Shown piece after piece: positions 24,201-35,706 of a stretch of DNA of 64,000 nt; position 1 is the first letter of the stretch, and the number at the start of each line of letters is the position of its first letter. Under the pieces are notes generated by a model. That model was given only the letters and a program-made list of their open reading frames with translations, was not told the DNA's origin and searched no databases. The position numbers were made by a program, and so were the translations under genes. The stretch is taken from positions 15,050,021 through 15,114,020 of the forward strand of contig BSYO01000014.1 of the NCBI GenBank assembly GCA_033239525.1, written 5' to 3'. This DNA comes from Nepenthes gracilis. Lineage: Eukaryota > Streptophyta > Magnoliopsida > Caryophyllales > Nepenthaceae.

Positions 24201-24370
24201 TTATAATTTAAATTTTTATAATAAAATTAGATATAATGCAATATTAAAATCATCAAAATTGATGTTATTTTTTTTTTTGGGTTAAAATAAGATAGTATTA
24301 GGACTTTATTATCAAAATTATCATCATACATTGACTTAATTCAATAGTTTAAAACTAAATTAGATTTTAA
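21241..24370. other. AT-rich intergenic sequence upstream of the ANT gene
   Basis: No gene was recognised. Between about 22495 and 22780 three loosely related segments share a blocks-of-AACTAT, CGTGT/GGTGT, AATAAA and AGCTAAC pattern. A long A run lies at about 24042-24063 and other homopolymers at 23105-23120 and 23419-23430. A mixed-composition island at 23440-23600 was not identified. Confidence 0.55.
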
Positions 24371-24761
24371 AAAATATATATGAGAAAGGAAGGGTCTTTT
24401 TCAACACACGCATCCCAATGGAATGCGTCGAGGACGCCAGCAGTTCTTGCTGTATCTCATTCTTTATGCTTGGTCGCTTTGTTCACATTTCAAAAAAAGA
24501 AAACGAAAACCCTTTTCAGAGAGATAGAGGAGGAAAAAAAGAGAGTCTTGTGCTTCGAATTTCTCTTCAAATAGCGAATTCTGCAAACTACATCTAGAAC
24601 GTAGAACCGAAAGGTAAACTGATTATCAGTACTTCGGAAAAATGGTATATACAGTATGTTGGAATGATTAGTTCCACTTGTAGCCCAATGATTGAATTGA
24701 GAAGCTTTGATGAGAATAATAAGAAGACGGCCACTTCAACTGTAAGTTGGGGAAGAGATCG
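24371..24761 (+). promoter_or_regulatory. Probable core promoter and 5' UTR of the ANT gene
   Basis: A TATATATA-like stretch (about 24373-24380) precedes a GC-richer, purine-rich leader that differs sharply from the AT-rich upstream DNA. Possible donor AAAGGTAAACT (about 24610-24620) and acceptor-like TTGTAG (about 24678-24683) sites might mark a small 5' UTR intron, but this is speculative. Short upstream ATGs at 24688 and 24710 are out of frame with the main start. Confidence 0.4.
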
Positions 24762-27700
24762 ATGAGCTCCACGATCAATGATGAGAATTGCAGCAGCAAC
24801 AACAATAACAGTGACTGGTTAGGCTTCTCTCTCTCTCCTAGTTCCATGATCATGGAAGAAGCCTCTCCAGCCCCTCACAATCGTAATCAGACGCAGACTC
24901 TCTCTAACGCCGATGCTTCTTCCTCTTCCCTTCCAACGCCCACCTTCTTCCACACCTCTTCTTCCCTAAACTACTACAGTACCAGCAGTACTGGTCTCTG
25001 CTATGCTTTGGGAGGTGAAAATGGCAGCATCTTTTCTACAACATTGCCTGTTATGCCTCTCAAATCTGATGGGTCTCTTTGTGTAATGGAAGGTGAGTCA
25101 ATAATTCTTTGCGTTTCTGGCTTTTTTGTTCTTTTGATGCTGCTGCGAAGAACATGATTTTATGTTTTCTGGCTCTTTAACTTTGTCTGTCAAGGAATAC
25201 TGCCAAATGCTACCCCTAAACTGGAGGACTTCTTCGGTGGTGAATCAATGGGGCGCCATCATTATGAAAACCATCGCAGAGAAGCGATTGCTCTCAGCCT
25301 AGATAGCATGTTTTACCACCACGACCACAGCAGCCACAATTTCACACATCCGTACTATGTTTCTCGTGGCAATGAGGTGATCCAGACTAAGGTAACCCAA
25401 GATGCAGACTTCCATATCCTGCAGCCAGCAACGGCGGAAAATAAAATTTCAGGTTCAAAAAACTGGGCACCAAAAAACTACACTAACACCAGCCAAGCTA
25501 AACTGATTGATTGCGTGGTTGACAATGGGGGGCGATCTGGGTCCCTAAGCTCATATGGCTATGGAGATTTACATTCTCTGAGCTTATCCATGAGCCCAAA
25601 TTCTCAGTCCAGCTGTGTGACAGGCTCTCAGCAGATCCCGACCACTGCCGCCAAGTGTTTGGCCGTGGAAACAGGGAAAAGAACGTCGGAGAACGTGGAC
25701 TGTCAGAGGAAAGTTGTTCATAGAAAATCGTTGGATACGTTTGGGCACAGAACTTCGCAGTACAGAGGCGTTACAAGGTTGGTCGTGTTCTGATTAGTTA
25801 GATGAAAACGATCTGTTTTTCTTGATTTACAGAGTACTAATCTGCTTCCATTTTTTCGGATTGATGCAAATCAGGCATAGATGGACTGGTAGATACGAAG
25901 CTCATCTTTGGGATAACAGTTGCAAGAAAGAAGGTCAGAGCAGGAAAGGGAGACAAGGTTAGTAGTAATGGCGTTCAATCTTCGAATAAATTGTTGCTCT
26001 GTTCTTCTGATTACTGCCTCTAAATGATTCTGATTTCTCACGGTTTTACTTGCTTCGGGTGCATTTCAATGGAATCCAACTTACAGTTTATCTGGGTAAG
26101 GCTTCTATATATCAATGTCTGCAAGAAATTCCCGTAGTTTTCCCTTTCTTCTCCTTCGTGCGACTCTGAATTTGCCATCGACTGCCTTGGCCTGTTCGAA
26201 ATCAGGAGGTTATGATACAGAAGTAAAAGCAGCAAGAGCGTACGATCTAGCTGCACTCAAGTACTGGGGTCCTTCGACTCGTATAAATTTCCCAGTAATG
26301 AATTTGCGCTCTTTTCAAATCTCTCATACACGAGATTCTGTGTTCATTTTCCTGGGAAATTTTCAGCTTTTTTCTCTGTTTTGGCAGCTGGAAAATTATC
26401 AGCAAGATCTGGAGAAAATGAAGAAGATGACCAGGCAAGAATATGTTGCTCACTTGAGGAGGTAAATCTTTGCTGCTGCTCCGTTTTGTTCTGATGCCCG
26501 CATTTCAACTCTGCTTCATTTTTTTCCTTTTTTTTTTCTTCTCCTTCTTGTAGGAACAGCAGCGGTTTCTCAAGAGGTGCATCAATTTATAGAGGAGTTA
26601 CAAGGTGTTTATTTATCGTGCTTACATCATTTCTATGACAGCTGTTAACGTGCACCCATACATATATTTTTTTAACTTTGTTTTAGTTTTTTAAATGCAC
26701 ATCTACAGTTAGATTTGCATCCAAGAAGTAGTCGCTGCGCCTTGATTTGAGGTGCATCGCCCCTCATGCCCATGATATATTTGGTAATCATAAAGTACAG
26801 TAGCTGTTTAACAAATTCAGCAGTTAGAGATTTTCAATGGTTGTTGCTGCTACCTATAATAACTTGTTTAAGGGTGATAATAGATTTTTGTTGCGTTGTG
26901 GGTCACTTATTTATCGATACTAAATTCATTTGATGAGTCATTTGGTGGTATGCTAAATGACGCACGTGCCTTGGTCTGATCAAGAAAAGCTGCTAAGTGG
27001 TGTACGACATGTGCCCAATTCACGCATGTGTGTTAAATGTCCTAATTAGGGGTGCCCGAGGGGCTCATATGAGCACATTGTCCACATTGTAGGCATTTGA
27101 GGAGTGCCCAAGGGACGTACGTGTGGAATTTGTCTAAATTTCTCAATGCCTAATGCATGTTGGAGGACACGCTTGTGCGTCGACCACATAGTGAGCTTGA
27201 GTTTGATGTGCGCCCGTTGGGCATTTGAGCGCTGTTTCTGATACAAAAGGTTCTGATGTAATTTTTAGGGTTACACTTTGTGATTTTGAGTTACAAAGCG
27301 TTGGCATAGTGAGAAAAGGGAAAAAAGGAGAGGGAAAAGGGAGAAGATGAATGTTTGCTCATTCGATTGAATTTCAAATAATACTCCATTCTCCACCGAC
27401 CTTAAGAATAACGCTTTTAAAGCTAAGGATATTTTACTTGTTATATTTCTTCTCTCTTATCTTGTATTTTTTATTACCCGGGCTTATTTATTATAAGGTA
27501 TTGTGTCCCTATATTTATTAAAATTTTTATAATTAAACATATCGTAGAGTGGATATTTATTAGACGTATAATCCTATAATTTTTATCCTCATTTGAAAAG
27601 AGATTTTTGCCTAAAATTTTGCGTGTTTCATTATTAGTGGCTATTATTATTTTGTTGCATTTTACTGATTAATTTCAGTAATATGCAGGTATTGTTACCA

Positions 27701-28497
27701 TATGTGGGTATTGTCGCATATATTTATACTGTAAAAAAGAAGAGATCACTCCATGATGAATATGGAGATATTTAGAGTTGAAATCCCTCTTTCTCTTATA
27801 TATTTTGCAGGCACCATCAACATGGAAGATGGCAAGCTCGAATTGGCAGAGTTGCTGGGAACAAGGACCTTTATCTGGGGACATTCAGTAAGTTTTCTTT
27901 GGATCTCTTCATTTATCACAGAACCAATCTCTTTCACTTTGTTAAAAAAGATATGGGTTGTTATAGGGATACCCTTTATCCACCTTTAAAATATTTTTAA
28001 TAACCTAATATTTTATTTATTTATTTATACTTATATACACACAAAAAAATAAAACTGATGCATATAATGCCGTGTTATTTGAGGGTTTTTCATTCTAACT
28101 AAAGGGAGTCTCTAAGACATTGTGGATGTCTTTATCGTGATGGAATTTTAAATAGATTAATGCCAAACTAATAAGGCTGGTACTCGATTGAAGTGCCGCA
28201 TTGAAACTGCCCTTTGTTGTTTGCTTGATGTAAGCTAAATGACAGGCGCAGCAGTGCGCCTGCTGTACGATGTGCTTACGTGTGACTGTCATTAACTCTT
28301 TTACTTTTTAAAAAAATTAATGACAATATAATCTAGCCATTGGATTTAGATTCAGTGGTTTCTATATGGTAGCGTACGCGTGTTGTATGGCAGCCACATT
28401 GTAGCGTCCCTCGTCCCTCGGCTCATTGTATGCTTTCTTTAAATGGGAATTTTCTTCTGTCCCATTTTGATGGGAGCCTACAGTTGGCTGTGATTGA

Positions 28498-28528
<31 letters not shown>

Positions 28529-30442
28529 TGATGCGTCCCTGAATCCGAACTTCGAACAGATTTGAATGATCCTCTTGTCATGGTTCCGGCTCCGTTTTCT
28601 GAGTTGGATCCTGCACACCACTAAACAGAACAGGAAGTCAGTGTATCGGCGGGAAGTTGTCCCACCGAAAACACTTCGATGCTCAAATCAGTAAAACAGT
28701 TTTCGAAAGAATCAAACTGTAAATTGAGAAAAAGAGAGAGATAGTGTGTTTTCGTAGATGAAAGAGAGACGAGGATGCCTTCTTGAATCTGGAAGGTGGA
28801 AAGGCGGTAAACAGCCGTGAGAGGCGCCCTTGTTTGCCTTAGGTTTTTTCGGGTTGCTGGTGTGTGTGTTGTAGTAGAAGCGTTGGTAATTCTCAGAGAT
28901 TTCAGTAGCAGAGAAGGTTGGTAAATGAGAGCGTGCCCTGAATGATAATTCAAGGGGCTTATTTATGATTCAAGGGGCGATTTTCCTCCTTTGGAAGGAA
29001 TAATTCCCTCAGTGAACCTTGGCGTGCTTGCCTTCTGCAGCAGATGCTGGTTGTCAAGCTGTGCAAGATTGTTTCCTTCTCCAGCAGCTTTCCAAATTTC
29101 CTAGATTCCTTTGGCGTTCTTTACCATTAGAATCCTCAATTGGCAGGTTATTGTTGAAATCTGGTGCCTTCCTTACAAAAAAGGCGCCGATTTGGTTAAT
29201 ATTTGCTTTGGGTTCTTGCCAAGATTGTGGAGATTGTCTGGAGAGCCGTTGCTGGCCGTCTGATGGATCATGGGCTCGAGAGGATCAGGCCCGTTACTGT
29301 AGAAAAGCATCTTCTGGGCCCAACGTGTTGTGCGCAGGCGGTTAACATTTGAGTTGACCGTGCAGGTGCGCGCGTTGGCCGCACAGACGGATCAACTCAG
29401 GCGTTGTTGATCGGACGGGCTTTCGCTCTCTCTGGCGCTATTCTCCAACTAGGCCGTTAGAGTGTTGATCTTTTTTTTGGGCCTCCGTTGACTCTTTGGG
29501 GCCAGCCAATTTTTGACATACCTATCAATATATAAACTAAGTATAATTTTGAGTAATATGATAAAAGTATTTTAAAATTACTTATATTTTTGGAGGACAT
29601 TATATTAAATCCAGTGAAATGACAAAAACTAACTTATATAACTTGGGAGTGATATGATCAAAATATTTTAAAGATACCTGTACTATTGATAAATATTAAA
29701 TTAAATCTAATGGAATGATAAAAATTAATTAATATAAATGGCAATACTTTGTGGGACATAGGACTTTATGAATGTTGTACCTGGACCCCAAGTTCTCCAT
29801 TTTTAATGCCTAAAGGTAAATTTTCTTGATTTTTCAGGCACTCAAGAAGAAGCAGCTGAGGCATATGACATTGCCGCCATAAGGTTTCGAGGTACTAAAG
29901 CAGTGACTAACTTTGACATAACAAGGTATAGCATAGAAAGAATCATGCCAAGCAATACGCTCCTAGCCGGCGAGCCAGCCAGGCAAAATGAGGCCATGAA
30001 TCATGGCCCTCTGGTCGGCAATAAGGAAACCATTGGATCTGGAAAGGGTGAAGAGGGCAAATCAGATGGCTGGAAAATGATGCCCTACCAACAAAATAGT
30101 GGAAGCATGAAACAGCACGGTCTTAACGTAATCACAGTGGGAAATCACAAGGACCCATCACTCTCATTTGTCCAAAACAATCTCATTAAGATTGATGGGC
30201 CAAGCACCCTTGATCATCAAGGGATGAATGCATCATCCCTGGCAGCGAGCTGCCGAGGATTGACAGAGGCTGGCCCCGATAAATGCAGCCTTGCATTTCC
30301 CTTCATGATGCTGCCGGCAGCGTCAAGGCTGTTTGCTAACGCTACCGGCGACACCAACGCTTGGATGCCAGCAGCACAGCTGAGGCAGCCTCCGATCCCT
30401 GCATCCCAGATGCCGGTCTTTGCAAACTGGGCAGATTCATAG
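24762..30442 (+). CDS. ANT: AINTEGUMENTA-type AP2/ERF transcription factor (double AP2 domain), 9 coding exons
   Basis: Exons: 24762-25092, 25195-25777, 25875-25957, 26087-26095 (9-nt microexon), 26206-26294, 26388-26461, 26554-26604, 27811-27887, 29838-30442. Every intron is GT-AG and the frame stays open, giving 633 codons plus TAG. Motifs in order: WLGFSLSP at residues 19-26, [54 protein letters not shown] leading into AP2 repeat 1 (about 299-375), linker with [12 protein letters not shown] and [18 protein letters not shown]2 repeat 2 (about 400-470), and C-terminus [11 protein letters not shown]. The order and the C-terminal end match Arabidopsis ANT rather than PLETHORA/BBM relatives. 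ANT is a nuclear DNA-binding regulator of organ growth, cell proliferation and ovule development. The ATG at 24762 was chosen because no upstream ATG is in frame; a TTG codon 15 bases earlier is not a plausible start. Introns 7 (1206 bp) and 8 (1950 bp) carry LTR insertions but the splice sites are intact, so the gene looks functional. Confidence 0.95.
26087..26095 (+). other. ANT: 9-nt microexon of the ANT gene (exon 4)
   Basis: TTTATCTGG is flanked by CTTACAG and GTAAGG. With the last G of exon 3 and the first bases of exon 5 it encodes VYLGG inside AP2 repeat 1. A 9-nt exon at this place is a known conserved feature of AP2/ANT-type genes and is missed by most gene finders. Confidence 0.93.
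26889..27640 (+). mobile_element. Candidate decayed copia-type solo LTR in ANT intron 7
   Basis: It starts TGTTGCGTTGTGGGTCAC, like copia LTR starts elsewhere in the window (TGTTG..GGGTCAC). It has a GC-rich U3-like part with GTGCCC and GCATTTGAGCGC motifs, a purine-rich leader (about 27310-27345) and a U5-like part resembling 16560-16600. The exact end and target duplication were not found. Confidence 0.4.
28529..29527 (-). mobile_element. Solo LTR of a Tat-like gypsy family in ANT intron 8
   Basis: Read on the minus strand it starts TGATAGGT and ends GACGCATCA, the same termini as the Tat-like LTRs at 31293 and 35707 in less decayed form. ATATA flanks both sides (28524-28528 and 29528-29532), consistent with a 5-bp target duplication, although the left flank is a TA microsatellite and so weak evidence. 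A minus-strand TATA-like box (CATAAATAAGCC) lies near 28950-28975. There is no internal domain. The 110-codon minus frame (28621-28953) falls wholly inside it and is not a gene. Confidence 0.7.
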
Positions 30443-31287
30443 CTTTTGTTTACTCTATCATTTTTCCTTGAACTTTTGCCACCTTAATTATTTGTTTTAG
30501 TACATTAGATTAGTAGTAATCTGGTGGATTATGTTTATTTATTGTCTCAAGATTTGGCAGCGTTGTCCCAAAAACAACTGCTTGGTGGGAGCATCAAAAC
30601 TGATTTCTAAAATCTTAATCAATAGCTTCAACTTTTAAAATAACTGATTCTTTAACATAAATATCAAATGCTTAATCTTAAATTTTTATAATAAAATGTG
30701 AATAAATTTTGCCTGTCCTATTTTAACACAATTTAATCTTCTGCTTTGAGGATTTTGAATAACAGCAAACGTGATTCTATGTTACTTTAGTCTATTTATT
30801 ATTTTTTTAATCATAGACCAAGTTGATCACATTGGGCGAGGGACATATCTAAATTTTGTTGTTCAGATTGATAATTTTTTAAAATAATATATTCACTTTA
30901 CCATAAAAAAACTTTTAATAATTATTTTACTATTATTTTTTGATAAAATAAATAAAAAATTGACTAAATGTCATATAGTAAGTAAATCATAGTGGCAAGT
31001 TGATAAATTTAGTGGGATTATTAAATATATTAATGGTATCAATAAAAAAATTTAATTTTTATTATTAATATATTTATTTAAATTTCTTATTTGAGTTGGT
31101 TCAATAAACCCCTTCCATCTCAAATGCATTTTATAGAGATAATTAATCATTTAAATTAATTATTTCAGCTATAAAACTATAGAAGAATATATGAGAAAAG
31201 TTTGTCTAAGAACGTAACGTGAAAATACATGTATTTTTAGGCTTATCTGGGCCCTGTTTTTTAACATATTTAAAATTTTACTAATAT
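30443..31287. other. 3' UTR of the ANT gene and AT-rich intergenic sequence
   Basis: The 3' UTR probably covers the first 100-280 bases; AATAAA-like signals occur near 30690-30710. The rest is AT-rich with no gene seen. Confidence 0.5.
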
Positions 31288-31292
31288 AAAAC

Positions 31293-32396
31293 TAATACGT
31301 CCCTAAAGTAGGATTATTGAATGAGTTAGATGCCACTTGATTTTTCCTAGGGTAGAGTTGAAGTGGGCTCGGTCTTCACTATTTCGAACTTGGATCCTAA
31401 GCAACACAATTTATAAAAAAGAGGTCAGAGAATAGTGGGATTTGTTTTTCGGTATATTTTTCGACGTTTAAATCAGAAAGTTTTCTCAAACAGATAAAAA
31501 AATATGAGGAATAATAATATATAGATTCATGTAGTATGGGATTAAGTATTGGTAGAGGATTGAATTCTAGTGAGTGTGCTTGACTGGAGAGCGGTTTCGA
31601 GGCGAAAGATTGAACTTCGATAGTGCTAGCTTAGAGTTTAGGCTGAGAGAGCCTTCTCCCTTTCCATTCTTTGGATCCCCCTCCTCACAGGGGTGAAGAG
31701 GGATTTATAGACTTAGGGCTGGTGTAAACTTTCTTGGGTTTTACGGTTAATGTTTGCTCTCTTCACTATCTTTTTGAGCGTGCCTGAAAATTAGAGTGGT
31801 AATCATGGTATTTTCTTGGGATGTTGGAGGATTGCACGTGACATCTCGAGACCAATCACTGTACCGGTAGAGGCCTGCGGATATCGGATAGGCTGCTAGG
31901 ATAGCTGTTGTAGCTGCGTATTTCAAGCTCTCATTGCCTGTGCATGCTGCCTGTTAGAACCGTTGGTGGCCTTGCAGAATGGGAAATCATGGGCATCGCA
32001 TGGCACAATTGTTTTTTGGGGAGATTTGTTGAGCTGTTACTATTGTCTTGGGGAGATGCACGATCCTAAGCAATATTTTAGAAATATTTACTAAGCTGCC
32101 CGAGATAGTTATGGTAAGTGTCGCCTATGAATTGGTATTTTGTTGTTCGTTGACTGATGAGCTGGTGGGTTTCCCACGGATTAGCTCTAATTACCTATTT
32201 ATCACTGAATGGTGCCGAGTCATGCTTCCTGGGTCGGCCTCGACACCCATTGGACCTTGGGCTAAGGGAGCATCCCATTGAGCTCCTTTTATTGGGGCCT
32301 TAGACCCGGAGGAGATTTTGCTAGATTGCGGCTTCTGAGTCGTTCTTCCTTTACAAGCTTGATTCCCGGTCAGCCTATGGGTTACCGAAACCATCA
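31293..32396 (-). repeat. 3' LTR (left) of the pol-less Tat-like element
   Basis: On the minus strand it begins TGATGGTTTCGG directly after the polypurine tract. It aligns over its whole length with 35707-36827, with many transitions, indicating an old insertion. Confidence 0.8.
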
Positions 32397-33309
32397 CTAT
32401 CCCCCAAATTGGAAGGTTCAAATTTTCAACCCCCGACATGTCATGATGAGACATCATTGTATAGGTCTTTATGCGTGTTTCTTTTCTAGGGGTATTGCAG
32501 AATTTGATCTGTTTGGCAAAATTTTCTACTGATTTGATACTCCGCCACTGGCGAGCATCTGGCGCTAGCGATCTACTTGGTTTAATATTGGTCGATCTTT
32601 TCCTTCGGTTATAAATGGATGGGCTCTTTACGTCTTGCAACATGAATCGTCTTCACCAATCAAGTGGTATGAGAGTTTGGAACCGGTATGGAGCCTACAA
32701 AACCACAGGTCGGGATTGGCAGAGACTCTTCTCCCATACTCTTGCATGGATGAATAGTTAAATTGTTTGAATGTCGCTTTCTGCAGCTCGTCGTCTGACA
32801 ATCGGACAATTCAAACCACTGGCAACTTAGTCTTTTGGCGATTCTGTCTCACGGCTATTCATCCTGCACTGCGCTGCTAACTCACTAATCTAAGGGACTG
32901 GGCTACCAGTTGTTAGCAGGTTGCGTGGGGAGGTGCCACATCGATCATCATAACAAGGCCAATGAACAGACGCGCTGTAGTACTCTGTGGTGAGGGCATG
33001 TGTCTTGGTCACTATGGGGACTTTCTTTTCCGATATCTGAAGCGACGCCGTTGTTGGGTTGGGGCGTTGGTTGTTTAAGCGTTGGGGTCCAGCCATTTTT
33101 GCATTCCTTCATTTTGTGAATCACTCGATCCCAGTTTGTTCTTTCATTTTTCTTACTTTCATGGCTTCCTAAGGCGTCACCAGAAGTCCGCTCGTGTTTG
33201 CTGGAAGAGAGGTAGAGTTGGTGTGCGGGAAGTGTAACGTTCGTGAATTGGTTGTTCATGGTTGACCTGTTTCCAAAAGTTGAGGTTCCGTAGAGTCAAG
33301 AGTGAGTTG

Positions 33310-34380
33310 TCGACTTCGACTACGAGTTGTCCGAGTCTTAGGTGAGATCTAAGAGCTCACAGAGAAAAAAATCTCTAGCTCTGGATTAGATCACCTCGTT
33401 GCGAGAGCGCGCTTTAGGAGCAAGTAGCAAGAGAAATGAGGAGCCGAGCAACTGCTACTATGGCTGAGGCTCCATGGTCACGAGTGGGCCACTGGCATTG
33501 ACTGTGAGTTGGTCGAGTCTTAGGTGAGATCTAGGAGCTCATAGATGAAAGATCTCGGGTTCTAGATCGAATCATCTTGCTGTAAGGACATGCTTAGGGA
33601 GGCTAAGCAGCGAGTAGTTGACTTTTAGAGTAACTGTGCCCGAAGAGGCTGAGGACTGAGGGCTCGGCTCTGCTTGGAGGAAGTTTGCTGATCTGGACTT
33701 TTTTGTTTGCGCCTTTGATTTGAATAGTGCGGAAGCTTGATGCTGATTTGACTAAGACGATCTTCCGAAGATAGAAGGGAAGCCTTAACCACACTTGTCG
33801 GGGGGCTTCTCACCTTGGGATAGTCAATCATTTGAAAAGTAGGTGTAGGCAGCACTTTACATTCCTTATAGGGAACCTTCTTGCCGTCGTTTCTAATTGA
33901 CTGCCACTCGTTGTTTGGCAGGTTTAGGAGACTCTTTGAGTGGTGGAGAGGGCGCTGTATTGGAGGGATGTCAAAATTCGGCAGCTATCTCAGGTGTGCG
34001 TAGATCTTGTTGTGCTAGAGGATGCAGAGCACCAAATGAATGCTACTGTCACAGAGGCTTTGCAGAGTGAAAAGCGAGCTGCCTATCTCAATCAAGCATG
34101 GTGCGAGTCAGAGGTGAGATCCTAAGAGCTTTCAGAGGCCAATGCTTGGGCTCTAGATCAGATCATCTTATTTGAGGATTGGCTTAGGGAGACATAGTAT
34201 CAACTCTTTGACCTCAGGAGGAATTATGCCTGGTTGAGGTCTCGGTTCTAACTTGATGAAGTTAGCTGTGCCATGGATGAAAGGTTCCAGGAAAGCATTC
34301 CATTTAGTCAGCGGATTGATCCTAGGCTTCCCTGTCGACTTCATCGATCTGAGGAACGCTAGAGTTTGGCGTCACGCTGG
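33310..34380 (+). pseudogene. Plus-strand coiled-coil-like coding remains, antisense to the Tat-like element
   Basis: The best frame opens at 33940 (VERALYWRDVKIRQLSQ and a run rich in A, E, Q and L, 61 codons). It continues past a stop as ELSEANAWALDQIILFEDWL and a LDEVSCAMDERFQ stretch near 34250-34285. Related segments with a GTGAGATC(C/T)AAGAGCT-type block recur near 33340-33440, 33520-33620 and 34108-34210, suggesting an internally repeated helical protein. The position between gag and the 3' LTR, on the opposite strand, parallels the antisense ORF at 49084-51040. No family name is justified. Confidence 0.4.
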
Positions 34381-34836
34381 CTTAGTGGACTTACCCAAAA
34401 AAGGATGGGGCCTGTGCCATGCTCCCCAAGGGGCTCTTAACCATAGGATAGTTGCTTGGTCGAGCCACAAGTTTAGACTGGGTCATAGTCGGTTGGGTTG
34501 CAGATGAAAGAAGGTTCACCCGACTTAGGGATAATCTAAGTCTTGAAATTTGATGCAAGCATACAAGCATTTGCATGATCGGCATAATAAATAGAGCAAG
34601 CAATTAATGTTATTCAAGCATTCAGTATAGATGCGTTTGACTAACTTGTGCTTGGCGGGAAATTGATTGCGACACCTCTTGGGACAGAGGGCGCTCTTAA
34701 CCCAAGGGACTAGCCTTCTAATTTGGGGATACACCTTGTACATCCTGTTGTGAAGGATTATCAAGGCTAGGAATAGTCCCCACCAAGAGGGAAACTAATC
34801 TTCCCGGTCAGAGGGTTCATGCTTGCGGCCTCTACA

Positions 34837-35649
34837 CTACGAAGGATTGGGTCTATCACGCTGAACTGGTTGCATGATTTTGGATGTCGGGTTCTTATCG
34901 CTAACATGCGACCTGCAAGTACCGAGGGGGTACCTTGCCAGGCGCTCTTGCGGCATCTTCTGGCACGAAATGCTGGATGAGAGGGGCTTAGGACTATGCT
35001 GCCCCTGAGGGTGTTCTAGCTTGCAACCTATGGTGCGTTGGGAACCCACGAGGCCTTGGAAGCCTTGAAAAGCACAAAAATGATCCAGGTAGAGCACCGG
35101 ATCGAAACTTTCGTTGCGGGGTCTCAAGTTTGGTTCCCTAATATTATGAGGAGATGATGACAACAAAAAACTCATCACGAATGGTGACCTTACTAGGTCG
35201 GCGAAGTGTCTACTGGCGTTGCATGGAGCTTCCTCTTGGGTAGGGGGCCTCCTGTTGTCACGAGAGCGGTGTGGATTATGCTACTCTGAGCTTTCATTCC
35301 ACATCCCAGGACTTGAATGGCCCTCTGGCTATGATTAGGCTCTATCGTTTGTGGTCACTCGGGCCACGAGGTCGTCAGACCATTGAATCTTCTGAGGGGA
35401 TTGTCTTTTTCTCTGGTTCTTCCTTTTAGACACTGAAATTTGGGAGCCGAAGGACGAAGCCCCCAACGTTGCACCTTCAGATGAATACCAATGGTTTGGG
35501 GTTGCTTGGGACATCGCACATCTCTAGGTGGTGAGTGTCTGCACATCAGGGGCTAACCGTTCATCCCTATGACTACCCGTAGAGGGGTCGTGGCAATGGG
35601 AGATGACACCTATGGCGGGTGCGCTGACTCGTGCCTCAGCATTGGCCAT
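34837..35649 (-). pseudogene. Tat-like gag remnant
   Basis: The minus-strand frame starts MANAEARVSAPAIG at 35649 and carries several stops. The segment 35178-34837 has NLRPRNESFDPVLYLDHF followed by an FQGFQGL stretch, resembling the conserved D-P-x-x-x-L-x-x-F start of plant gypsy gag domains. No zinc knuckle was found before sequence identity is lost. It is non-functional. Confidence 0.6.
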
Positions 35650-35687
35650 ATTTGCTATTATAGGAATGTGGTCAGACTTTTCAATCA

Positions 35688-35706
35688 TTCTCATAGATAG
35701 CGCTAA
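35688..35706 (-). other. Decayed Tat-type primer-binding site
   Basis: The minus strand reads TTAGCGCTATCTATGAGAA. It differs from the intact site at 56955-56974 (TTGGCGCCCGTCTGTGGGAA) mainly by transitions, plus one missing base, as expected after loss of methylated cytosines. Confidence 0.65.

Noticed and set aside
24747..24761. TTG as a more upstream start of the ANT reading frame
   Set aside because: Plant nuclear genes start at ATG with rare exceptions; ATG 24762 gives the expected short N-terminus before WLGFSLSP.
28621..28953. 110-codon minus-strand frame in ANT intron 8
   Set aside because: It lies entirely in the solo LTR leader and U5 region and shows no known domain.
32665..32675. 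TGGTATGAGAG, resembling a tRNA-Met primer-binding site, beside the left LTR of the 31293-36827 element
   Set aside because: Orientation evidence (Tat-type primer site at 35688, minus-strand gag, polypurine tract at 32397) shows the element is on the minus strand, and this site lies about 270 bases inside the LTR boundary, so the match is probably chance.
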